Positions 40,664 to 50,280 of a stretch of DNA of 64,000 nucleotides are shown piece by piece. The translations under genes were made by a program, and so were the position numbers. The notes beneath the pieces were generated by a model. It searched no databases. It worked only from the letters and a program-made list of their open reading frames with translations, and had not been told where the DNA came from. Every line of letters starts with the position of its first letter. Positions within the stretch are counted from its first letter, which is position 1. This DNA is from Henckelia pumila. Taxonomy: Eukaryota; Streptophyta; Magnoliopsida; Lamiales; Gesneriaceae. The DNA lies in contig NC_133120.1 in assembly GCF_033568475.1 (NCBI RefSeq), positions 91,592,151-91,656,150 on the forward strand. The letters run 5' to 3'.

Positions 40664-40889
40664 TGTTATAAATCATAATAGAAATAGAGATGAGTAAAGA
40701 GAATTCATGAAAGAAGAGAGAATTCATATGAGTCAATACTCAGGTGCAAATTTCATTGAACTCAATCACCCCTATTTATAAGAAAAGATTACAAGATACA
40801 AATCTGTACAAATATTATCTTTACATATTTATCTTGATCACATATCTTTAATAAGATAATCATCTATAAATAATAATATATTTATAACA
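40664..40889 (-). mobile_element. 226-bp LTR of a noncoding LTR retroelement
   Basis: TGTTATAA..TTATAACA inverted ends define a short LTR. On the minus strand it has a promoter-like TATAAATAGGGGTG and is followed directly by CGTTATCAGCACGA, a primer-binding-site-like sequence commonly found next to short LTRs in dicots. The interior therefore lies to the left (toward about 37.7 kb). It shows no gag or pol frame, and I could not find the second LTR. The element is broken or non-autonomous. Confidence 0.6.
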
Positions 40890-41112
40890 ATAGCTACTTA
40901 TTTCATATCATGTTATAAGCCTCCACCAATTAATTTATATCAAAATCACTTACTTTTTTTTTTTTTTAAAAAAAAGGTAAATCAAACATGAAATATTTTT
41001 ATATATTTGAAAATCAAACATGAAAATTTTAATATTCTCATTCTCGTGGTTGAATGTGGCATGGAGTTTTCTCCTAGACCTTACACCGTTACACGTGTGT
41101 TAATAAAATGTA

Positions 41113-41435
41113 GGGGAAATGTTTTTTTTGTTAAGATAAGTTATCCATTTTTTGTTTAGGTTCATTAACTTTTCAAATTTTGGTTTTGGTACACTAACTT
41201 TTAATTTTCAGTGATTTTGGTATGATTGTTGACGTGACAGCTAGATCCGTCATCATTTTCCAGTGCCACGTCATCATTTTCCGATACCAAGTCAGCATTT
41301 TTCGATGCCACATCAGCAGTTGGACCAAAATACCCGAAAACTAAAAGTTAGTATACACCAAAACAAAAATTTGAAAAGTTAATGGACCAAAATTAAAAAA
41401 TAGAAAAGTTAATAGACAAAAAAAAATATTTTCCC
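41113..41435. mobile_element. Long-TIR MITE with 9-bp target duplication (MULE-like)
   Basis: This 323-bp foldback element starts GGGGAAATGTTTTTTTTG and ends ATATTTTCCC. The arms pair imperfectly over about 100 bp (CATTAACTTTTCAAATTTTG against its complement). The 9-bp repeat TAAAATGTA flanks it at 41104-41112 and 41436-41444. Duplication copy B holds the same site once, without the element (60209-60217), which proves insertion after the duplication. Confidence 0.88.
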
Positions 41436-41598
41436 TAAAATGTAATCAGCAAGAAACTCGGTACTAGAAATTTCATGGAAAAACCCTAGATTTTCTACTA
41501 GAAAGAAGAATATTTATATATATATTGGTCAACTTTGTTATAAAATTGACCAATAAATTAAAGCAAGAGTTATATATATAATAAGGATTAAAATTTGT

Positions 41599-41607
41599 CT
41601 ATATATA
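41599..41607 (+). promoter_or_regulatory. Probable TATA box of SURNOD19 gene A
   Basis: A TATATATA motif is followed about 30 bp later by a sequence conserved in both paralogues (AAACCACATTCCATT). The equivalent motif in copy B is at about 60379-60388. Confidence 0.55.
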
Positions 41608-42014
41608 GCACCCAAAGTTGAAACCACATTCCATTAATCGTTAACCATATCTTTTCACTGGACCCTATCTAGCTCCTGTATTAACATTGGTACGTGAGTC
41701 TCTGCTTGAACTCGTTCTTCTATTTTATTCATATTTTGATTGAAAAATTATCCAAAAGAGAACTCCAATAAGTGAGAGTATTAGTTTAATTTTTTCATAA
41801 ATGTTCACTCTTACATATATCTCTGTGTGTGTGTGTGCGTTTTGTAAATGCTTTTCTTTTGAAGCTAGCCTAGCTCTATAAATGCTTTTCTTTAACAAAT
41901 AGGTTTATTCAAGTGCGTGCGTGTCCATATATGATCTTGTCCTAAAATAGTTCAAACAACATCAATCGTGTTTCTATCATTTTTTTGCAGATTGATCGAG
42001 TTCATACCCCTGCA

Positions 42015-43470
42015 ATGGTCAACTTTTCAAGAATATCCCGGCAGCTGTTACATCTGCCAATCCTCCTTCTTGTCCTAGCTTCAGCAGTACATAACTCACA
42101 AGCCAAAACCAAGAATGATCAAATCAAAACCAAAGTGTACTACTCCCCAAAAATCGAGTTGGAACCAGGCATGGTCTCCAACAAAAACTACCCCAGCATG
42201 GATTTCCCCCAAGGCCACGTTGCCATCAAGAGCTTCGAAGCCGAGGTAGTCGACCAAGATTACAAATCGGTCCCTCTCACCCAAGTTTATCTACACCATT
42301 GGATCGTCGACAAATACTTCCAACCCACCCTAAACGCCAGCCTCCCCCCCATTTTCGGAAACATCAGTGGTGTGTGCAGCGGTAATGCTCTCATACAGTA
42401 CTTTGGATCCGGGTCTGAGACGAGAAGGACCCGGAGCGACGTGCCGGACCCTTACGGGATAGTCGTCGGCAATCCGTCGGATGCTCCCGCCGGGTACGTG
42501 GAGAAATGGCTGCTCAACGTGCACGTTATCGACACACGAGACGTGGTGGATAAACTAGGATGTCTCGAGTGTACGTGCGAGCTGTACAACGTGACGAGGG
42601 ACGGAGACGGCCAGCCCTTGCCGCCGGATTACTACGGCGGCTTGAGCTGTTGCCTGGATGGGACTAGGTGTAGGATGGAGCAAGGGTACAACAAGCTGGA
42701 TGGGAATGTAACGTATTACTTGAAGTATACGGTGAAGTATTTGGAATGGGATCCGTACATCGTGCCGGTTAGAGTCTTTGTTCTTGATGCAACGGATATC
42801 GTAACAAAGACCAACAATTCACAAGGGATCGTTTATCAACATGATTGTCAGGTACTAATCAATATTCAAGCATATATTGCATTAATTATATCCATGTCAT
42901 ATTATAATAATATTTGTTTCAAAAATATATATATATATCATATATTTTGCTCATGCTGCAGGTTGAGTATCAAGTGAAATCTTGCAACCCCAGAAGTATT
43001 GATTTGGCTAAGAAATTTTGCATCGACACAAAATCCGTGAGTTTTACGTTACCAAAAGGGGGCAATCTGGTATATGGAGTTGGGCATCAGCATGTTGGAG
43101 GCGTGGGTATTGCCCTTTATGGACAAGTAAGTATATATTAGTATAGACCTTTTTTAATTTGTGATCATGAAATTCATATATATATATATAGCAAACCATA
43201 TATATTGATTTAAAATAATAAATTAATGGATGGATCCTGCTGCAGGGAGGAAGAAATATATGTACGTCGATTCCAAGATACGGGACAGGAAAACGTGATG
43301 AACCTGGAAACGAATTTGGGTACGTTGTGGGATTTTCAACATGTTACCCAAAGCGAGGCTCGGTCAAAATTAGTGATGGGGAGACTCTGACTCTGGTATC
43401 TAGATATAGCAGTGTGAGAAGACATGCAGGAGTCATGGGACTCTTCAACATCTTGCTTGCTGATTCATGA
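42015..43470 (+). CDS. Stress up-regulated Nod 19 family protein, paralogue A
   Basis: A 408-aa secreted protein of the Stress up-regulated Nod 19 family (SURNOD19, MtN19-like), whose biochemical role is unknown. Exons are 42015-42851, 42962-43126 and 43246-43470 (TGA), 1227 nt. A 5'UTR intron (donor at about 41691, acceptor ending 41990) precedes the ATG; the frame can be read upstream to 41985 but only by entering this intron. The N terminus MVNFSRISRQLLHLPILLLV.. is a signal peptide with likely cleavage after NSQA. Family blocks follow: TKVYYSPKIELEPGMVSNK, VYLHHWIVDKYF, RRTRSDVPDPYGIVVGNPSD, EKWLLNVHVIDTRDVVDKLG, HQHVGGVGIALYG and GFSTCYPKRGSVKISDGETL. Many Cys and several N-x-S/T sites fit an extracellular protein. 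It is nearly identical to paralogue B. Confidence 0.93.
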
Positions 43471-44689
43471 CCATTTATTTCATTATATATACCTTAGTTA
43501 ATTATTAATATTACTCGTACGTTTCAAATTATATATATCTGCGTGTGTGTGTGTGTTCTTATTTTCATTAATGGACGCTAGCTCCTGTTACACTTGCTAT
43601 TTGCTAATAAACATCGATCTTTGTTTCCAGTCAGCACATGCATAAATTCATTTTCAACATTAATCTGTGTTTCCGATCCATTTTACAGTTGTTTAATAAT
43701 TAATGTTAATTAGTTGAATCAAATGTAATGTCATTCATCTGCACTTTGTATTTAAGTACATAAATAATAAGAATATCGGATTATGGATTAATGATTATTT
43801 GTAATTTTTTTTTTTTTTTTTTTTTTGCTTGATCAATTGTTTCAAATAATCTGCTTATTGTCGTTAGCTTGGGTATCGATTAAAATTCTTATACGAGTAT
43901 ATATCATAAACTAAGCCTGCAATTATACTCTATAGTCTATATCTGTTGATCTTTCAACAAATTAAGCCCATATATACATTCGACAAAGCTGCCATATACA
44001 AAAACTATCAATTACTTTTAAGAATCTATTTTACTATTTTGCAAAAATAAATAAATATATTTTACTAAATTTTAAAATAACTTAATAATTTAATAATTAA
44101 TAGTTAAATATACTAAATAATAATCAGTAACTTAAATATTTTTAAAAATAACTAGTTATGATAAAAATCCATGAATGCGAATGATCACGTGCATGATTTG
44201 CTAATATAATTTAAACTAATGTTTTATTAGTGCGATGCACGGATTGTATCGTTTATATAACAATTTAATATTGGAGAGTATAAAAGTTTGAGTTTGCAAT
44301 TAAATAGAAGCTCGAAAACCGTGTTCTGGAAGGAAAAATTCTCACAGGAACTCCAGAACATCTAATTCTATTAAAAAATTCTGGAGTAAGCAAATCATGC
44401 AACACATCAACATTTTTCTCTGAATGAAATGTCGAATCAAAACTTAAATACAACCTTTCATTCGAATTGTTAAGTGATATCATGTATTTATTTATGAATT
44501 GAACAACATCAAGAGTCAACCTCAAGAGTCGGTGGAAGTATGTTGTATCACTTATTGTGCTACCAAACAACGGATATGTACTTTCAAAGAATGTTGTGAT
44601 AGGGTCTTCGAAATTTTTAAGCAAAAATTCATCCGGAATACCAAGATTCCCTGCAAATAGAAGTGACTTAAGCTTGAGTTTCGTATTTT
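43471..44689. other. 3' flank of SURNOD19 gene A and end of duplication copy A
   Basis: The 3' UTR (conserved AATAAACATCGATC near 43607) is followed by AT-rich DNA that matches the flank of copy B to about 44220. A 142-codon open frame at 44265-44693 (-) resembles nothing I know and lies antisense beside a decayed repeat. Confidence 0.5.
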
Positions 44690-45375
44690 TCATGATATTG
44701 TGGTCAAGTCTCTTCTGGTCACAGCAGAATCCTATGATTCAATCACCGTTGAGAAGTTTGATATCATGATTGCTATCTCTACTGGAACTCAGATCAATTG
44801 GTCAGAGGTACAGTTTAAAGTCTTTACTTGAATGATTACTATTCCTTCCATTCAATATCAGTTGTAGTCCAGATCAGTTACATTCTTAACGAGTTGAATG
44901 TACATATATATGGGTGTTTCGACTGCATTACATCCTCACAAAACACTGAATGAGCGAGCCATTAAAGCCTACAAGGCAAAGCAGTTGATTGTCTTTAAGA
45001 AAGAAAGTATGTATTCATGAGATTGAAGATCTCATTGTCCAGATAGAACAAGATAAGAATAAAGCACCAGCTAGCCACTTCACTCCAGCTAAATGGATTG
45101 TTGTACCCATGAGGAAGTGAGTAAAAATAAAGTTGTCTATCTATGAATTGGAATCAGAAGAATCAGAGTCAGATCGATTAACTTTGGCCAGCATTATTGC
45201 TTCGCCAAAAGTTTAGACCAAGATCACTTCTATAGAGTCTGGACCGACTGAGTTCAAAGACAAGGCTCCAGTACAAATGTTGAGCCTCAATTTCTCTCTA
45301 GTGCTCAAATTGCAATCAATCATGCACTACAAGCTGTCACAGATTAAGTAGAAGTTAAGATAAAGCTATTTGAAA
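44690..45375 (+). other. Decayed coding repeat, left piece
   Basis: Plus-strand translation shows patches such as FHDIVVKSLLVTAESYDSIT and FDIMIAISTGTQINWSEV. They resemble, from memory, an abundant family of predicted proteins in Gesneriaceae gene sets that is probably transposon-derived. It is broken. The CACTA element at 45379 inserted into this repeat; another piece of the same kind lies just beyond it. Confidence 0.45.
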
Positions 45376-45398
45376 AATCACTACAAGAAAAACGCAAA

Positions 45399-45710
45399 AA
45401 GACAACGGATTTTCTCCGTTGTCGTACGGGGTCTAAAACCGTTGTAACTGATGGTGTTGTCAAAACTGCGCCCCTACGACAACGGATAAAATCCGTTGTC
45501 GTTTCCCTCAAAGACAACAGATAAAATCCGTTGTCTTTGAGGGGCAACGACAACGGATTTTATCCGTTGTCGTAGATACAAATATGTTGTATTTGAAAGA
45601 AACGACAACGGATAAAATCCGTTGTCGTAGGGGCGCAGTTTTGACAACACCATCAGTTACAACAGTTTTAGACCCCCTACGACAACGGATAAAATCCGTT
45701 GTCGTTTTCT
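45399..45710. repeat. Left subterminal repeat array and large hairpin of the CACTA element
   Basis: Six or more copies of ACAACGGATAAAATCCGTTG, each itself a palindrome, are present. The whole block 45424-45695 is also one near-perfect inverted repeat: the arm GTCTAAAACCGTTGTAACTG.. pairs with ..CAGTTACAACAGTTTTAGAC. This could fold into a stem of about 130 bp. Confidence 0.85.
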
Positions 45711-45998
45711 ATATAAAAAAAATAAATAAATAAAAATTTTTATATAAATTTTAATATTATAAATAAACAAAAATTTAAAATTTCATAAATAAAATTTAAT
45801 ATACAATTTTTTAGTATTACAAATTACTCGAAATTAAAATTCTAATTCAATGCACACTACAGAAAAATGCGAAAAAAGTTCAGAAACTAAGGACTAGAGA
45901 CGTGAACAAAGCGAACATAATCTTTTGCTTCCCATCCACGTTAGTGTTCTCACACGCAGAGTATGCTGGAAATCCTTGTTCAACACCAGCGACTGCAA

Positions 45999-46094
45999 TT
46001 CAATTGATGTTGAATATTCTGCTGCACCAAATATGAGTTCTGAAGCGCAATAGTAACGAGTGAAAATGTAGGCTATGTTAGTTTCACCCTTCAC
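45999..46094 (-). pseudogene. Captured GSK3/SHAGGY-like kinase exon fragment
   Basis: Behind an acceptor TATCAG, the minus strand reads [20 protein letters not shown] then [12 protein letters not shown]. This aligns with the activation-loop exon of plant SHAGGY kinases ([20 protein letters not shown]..). The conserved Arg and Pro of the RAPE stretch are replaced (CASE). Beyond TSIE similarity continues only with small deletions that change the frame. It is a decayed fragment with no kinase activity expected. The other exons of the gene are absent. Confidence 0.75.
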
Positions 46095-46941
46095 CTGATA
46101 ATCATATAGTTTGTGGTGAGAAAAAATCATAATTGATAAGATCAAACCATTTAAGTTCACAGAGAAGATTAGTTTAATAAGAAAACATAACAAAAGTTTA
46201 ATTGGACTTAGTGGGGTAGGTTCCTGGCTCGCACTAGTTAAATTTGAAAACAAACATGCCTCAGTCATTTCCTTCGCAACAAATCAAGAACTATGTTCCA
46301 TAATACCAGCTATTCTCCAGACAACAAAAACCCAAGGCTAACATTTTTGGTGAATTAAATCAAATACCAAGTAAACCCTTTCACCCTTTTTGGTATAAGA
46401 CATGCATCACTAATTTCACTTATGACATAAGACATGCTCGGTCGAATTAACCTGATATACTGAGCCCATTAAAGCATTGTCTATATCATTTTATATGTGT
46501 CACTACAATCACTATTTCTTAAGTTGCATATTATTAGTGATTACATAATTTTTTAGAACAAACACATATATATGCTAATCAACCTGCGTGTTTATCGTAC
46601 TGGAATAGCTATATTTAGGTATAACATAATAATGGGTGAAAATTAATAATTAGTAGAATATAACAAATCTTATGGTTATTAAAGTCAACACTTGTATCAA
46701 CGAAATTAAACTTACTCAATATAGCTTCTTGCATATTACACTTAAATTTATTATTAAATCTCTCACGATTATTACAGACAAATAACTATAAGTTACTAAT
46801 GAATAAACTCTGTATAATTAGTCAGTGATATGCTGATAGTCTGCCAATCGAGCATAAATAGTAAGGATACAAATAAAGAGCACAAGACATCAAAAACAGA
46901 CGAGAAAAATGATTTTTGAAGTAGACAAATAAATGACCAAC

Positions 46942-47042
46942 CTCCATGACTTTAACTTCATAATCACGTAGCTGTTGTGCATATGTCATTTCCTTATTTG
47001 AAACTCTGAAAATATAAGTAGAAATCCATCCAACCGTAAGAC
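46942..47042 (-). pseudogene. Captured exon of a small single-pass membrane protein
   Basis: An exon-like block with acceptor TTTTAG and donor GTTGGT reads GLTVGWISTYIFR then VSNKEMTYAQQLRDYEVKVM. This is a hydrophobic helix followed by a charged helix, as in a small uncharacterised plant membrane protein family I recall but cannot name. It sits 55 bp from the preceding ArfGAP exon on the same strand, too close to be an original gene neighbour. Confidence 0.6.
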
Positions 47043-47097
47043 CTAAAACCATAATCATATATCACCTCACAAAACCAAGATAGTCGATCTAACATAC

Positions 47098-47758
47098 TGA
47101 TTTTTGTGACGAAGCTGAAGATCGAAAACTATCCATGATCTTCCTGGATAAACTTGCTTGCAAAGAATGCTTTTTTGAGGCACCTGACATTATACGCAGG
47201 CTTGGTTTTAGAAATTCTTGAAGCTCATATTTAGACCTACAACATACAAGTCAAGAATTGTAAATCAAGTGTTTAGCCTCGTGTTAATTTTTGGTCTTAC
47301 AGGTGGGGTAAAGTGACAAGTTCTGTAAATAACAAAAATAAAAAAGAAACAACAATTGGTCTTCATCTCAATAAAAAAACGGTCACCAATTAACAATTAA
47401 ACCCACCTGATAAATCTTGAACGCTCTTCATGGGCAGCGTCTAGTCCAGGTTTTGACACTCCTTCAGGAATATAAGCCTCGTAAATAGAATTTGCCGACG
47501 CATTTCCACCAACCTCCATCATCGCATCAATTTAATCATCAGAACATTCATCTAATGTCACGGACAAAACCTGTAGGATAGAAATTACGAGGTGAAAACA
47601 AAAGGAATCAAAGACATTAGCAGAGACTGAATGGGGCCCTTCAGAGGTTAGGGTAAAAATCTCGTAAACGAGTGTCAATCACCTTAGAAATATGAGTGCC
47701 AAGGCTTCTGTGAACTCCGCAGCACTTCAAGCATATAAACACTCCAATATTTGCGGAC
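47098..47758 (-). pseudogene. Captured AGD12-type ArfGAP exons
   Basis: Three consecutive exons of an AGD12/ZAC-like ADP-ribosylation-factor GTPase-activating protein: 47758-47683 ([25 protein letters not shown]), 47570-47407 (VLSVTLDECSDD.. and GGNASANSIYEAYIPEGVSK) and 47236-47098 (SKYELQEFLKPSLRIMSGAS..). Intron borders are preserved. The 5' exon with the first two zinc-finger cysteines and the whole C2 domain are missing. Exon 2 carries a nonsense codon where the family has Glu (DD-stop-IDAM) and a Trp to Cys change. It cannot make a working ArfGAP. An undecayed parental copy should exist elsewhere in the genome. Confidence 0.88.
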
Positions 47759-48138
47759 CTGAAGGGGGAAAAGAATAATTGATCGGACCATAACCAGGAA
47801 CAAATGAATTCTCTTCGAAAGTTTTTAGATATCTTCGTCTCCATTCCATCATCACTCTTTTAAAAGCATGACGCTCCTTTCTAGCCAGAACTTTTTGTTT
47901 TATTTTTGTTTAAAACAAGCTATCACAACAAATACAGGGACGAAAACCACTTAATCTGGTGTCTGTGATCGCTGATAAAGGGCAAACGCGAGCACCTTGA
48001 ATCTGTAAGGCCACATCTATGGGGAGGCCAATAACTACATATTTTTTAATAAAATCAATATCAATAATTTTGAGTCGAAGTCGTCTCCATCTTTAAGCCT
48101 CACAACAAAAATTCGGATAATAATGACATATGCTATAT

Positions 48139-48362
48139 TTTCTCCTAAGGATTGACAGGAATATAAACAAGTATTCGAGAATGGAATAGAAGTATTTAGT
48201 AACTAAAATCACCTGGCATTGTTGACCTGATGAAACTTAATCCAGTAAATTTTCTCCTAAGGATTGACATGAATATAAACAAGTATTCGAGAATGGAATA
48301 GAAGTATTTAGTAACTAAAATCACCTGGCATTGTTGACCTGATGAAACTTAATCCAGTAAAC
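48139..48362. repeat. 112-bp tandem duplication across an RBM48 exon-intron border
   Basis: Two copies (48139-48250 and 48251-48362) are identical at all but about one base. Each holds the last 30-odd bases of captured RBM48 exon 3 plus the splice donor and part of the next intron, so the donor GTGATT occurs twice, 112 bp apart. The near identity shows a recent local duplication. Confidence 0.9.
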
Positions 48363-48826
48363 ATCAGTAAATGACTCGCACTCTTCATCATCCATTGGCT
48401 TACATCTGAACAAAACACACCAAAATAATCAAAATATTAATCAATTACTGATACTAAAATTCTGCTTCCACAGAATAAACCTATATTTTTTAGGTGATAA
48501 CTGACACCAATAAACCCCAAGCACAACAAGATGAATTCTATGGGGAAATAAAGAATAAAAAGAAAACATGATTCAGAAACTGCCCAATTTCCAATTATTA
48601 ATAGTGAAACATGCATCCATGTTAAATATAGGATGATTAACAAGCACTCACTCTTCAAATTTGCCATAGGTAGAGAATAAATTTAATAACTCATCACCGC
48701 AGCCAAGCTCCGGAACGTTTCTCACAATCAAATATCTGCAGTAAAAGTATTTTGATACCCAATTATTACTTGAGTAAATCCAAAACTAAAACAGAATGAA
48801 TTTATGGGGAATAAAAAGTTAGTCAC

Positions 48827-50280
48827 TGTAGTAACCCAGATACCATTTTAAGATAATAATATGTTAAACATGATTAAGGGTTGGTATTTAACCAATTTCG
48901 GAGTGTTATTGGACTTCAGAAGTAAAATTTGGGCTTTTTCATTTTGGGCCGGATAGTAAGTTCCGATCCCGGATAGTAAGCTCTGATCCCGGATAGTAAG
49001 CTCCGATCGGAACGGAAGCTCCGATCCTGGAACGGAAGTTCCGATCCCCAGCTGTCAAAAATGATCGATGACTCAGTCGCGAGTTTTGACAAGTGTCGGT
49101 CATAGAGCAGATCGGAAGCTCCGATCGTAGATCGGAAGTTCCGATCCTGGCGTGGCAGACATGCACGCAATGAGCTGGATCGGAAGCTCCGATCCCGAAA
49201 TCGGAAGTTCCGATCCTGGCCGAGAAATTTGGCTATAAATAGGGCCGTTCAGAGTTCATTTTTAATTACGAATTCCCGAGTTTCCTTCTTCAGTTATATA
49301 GTGTGAGATATACACTTGAGGGCCCTATCGGTTATAATAGAGGTTCTGGAATAACCAAGGTGTGGTTATAGTCATCCGGGACTAGCAACTCCAAAGGGCT
49401 AACTACGGACGAAGGTATGGTTCGGGAATCTATTTAAGTTTTGGGAGTACTTATTAGCTTAGTTAAGGCTTATAGAATTTATGTAGTGATACGGTGAACT
49501 TTTGAATATAGGCTTGGAACCTAGGATCCTATTATACTTGAACTAGCCTAGAGGTACGTACACATTGACTGAGATTGCCAGCGAGTATACATGTTTATAT
49601 GTTGCATTTATTTGGCATTATTATATGGCATGAGATATGATTTACCATTTTATATATTCATATGTCATGTGCATATACACATTGAGCCTATACCTTGTTA
49701 TACCTGACTATAGAGCCGCTCAGCTCTATACTCGATAGTCTGTCACTGAGAGTACCGCGACGGCGGGGGCATTTATGTCTGTCTACTATGGTGTACTAGA
49801 CGAGTGTGGTTGCACCCAGAGGTTGATCCGTGCGGTGGCAGCACTCATATGGCGCCGGTTCTGAGCATGACTTTTCAGATGACCCTGTACCAGTCATCAT
49901 GTTGCATGCATTATATACATATATTTACTCATGTCTATATACTGGGCGTAGCGCTCACGTCCTAGTTGTTATCTTGGACACCCTATTCCATGGGGCAGGT
50001 CGCAGGATGGACGGAGCTGGTAGTTCAAGGCAGGACTAGGGAGCAGGAGCTTTGAAAGTTTTTATACAGCACGATTTATTAGCTGTATAATGTTTACTTT
50101 TAAGAATTTTGATATGGTTGTATCACTACAGATTTAAGCCTGGATTATATTACTAAGCTGATATGTAAATTATGGATTATGTTTCCGCACGTTTTTACTC
50201 TGTTAAGTTTTTTGCTGTATTAAGTTTAATGCATGCTATTAGTTGCCAGTAAGTAGGTGATACCATGCAGGGTCACTACA
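48827..50280 (+). repeat. Ty3 element 5' LTR
   Basis: 1454 bp. It contains a 20-bp tandem array (GGATAGTAAGCTCCGATCCC type) and GATCGGAAGCTCCGATC palindromes at about 48952-49215, followed by GGCTATAAATAGGGCC, a likely TATA region, at about 49230. Confidence 0.93.

Larger units (their letters stand above)
35345..41112. other. AT-rich intergenic DNA; left part of duplication copy A
   Basis: No host gene is seen. From about 36750 to 37150 the sequence matches 59225-59520 of copy B, and from about 40915 it matches again at about 59938. The intervening 37.2-40.9 kb therefore has no counterpart in copy B and includes the LTR at 40664-40889. The interior (37.7-40.6 kb) is AT-rich, with many short self-complementary stretches and no coding frame. 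Promoter DNA of the SURNOD19 gene lies further right. Confidence 0.5.

Noticed and set aside
44265-44693. 142-codon minus-strand frame
   Set aside because: No recognisable family, AT-rich, and antisense to a decayed repeat that explains the right-hand part better. Left unannotated as a gene.
45399-45710. CRISPR-like regularly spaced repeats
   Set aside because: The repeats are palindromic, occur in both orientations and sit at CACTA ends in a plant genome. They are subterminal transposase-binding repeats.
47940-48060. Possible extra captured exon (minus, GLPIDVALQIQGARVCP..)
   Set aside because: Open and exon-like on the minus strand but not assignable to RBM48, the ArfGAP or any family I know, and its borders are unclear.
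49830-50039. 69-codon frame, repeated at 55993-56202
   Set aside because: Same LTR sequence in both places; no coding similarity.
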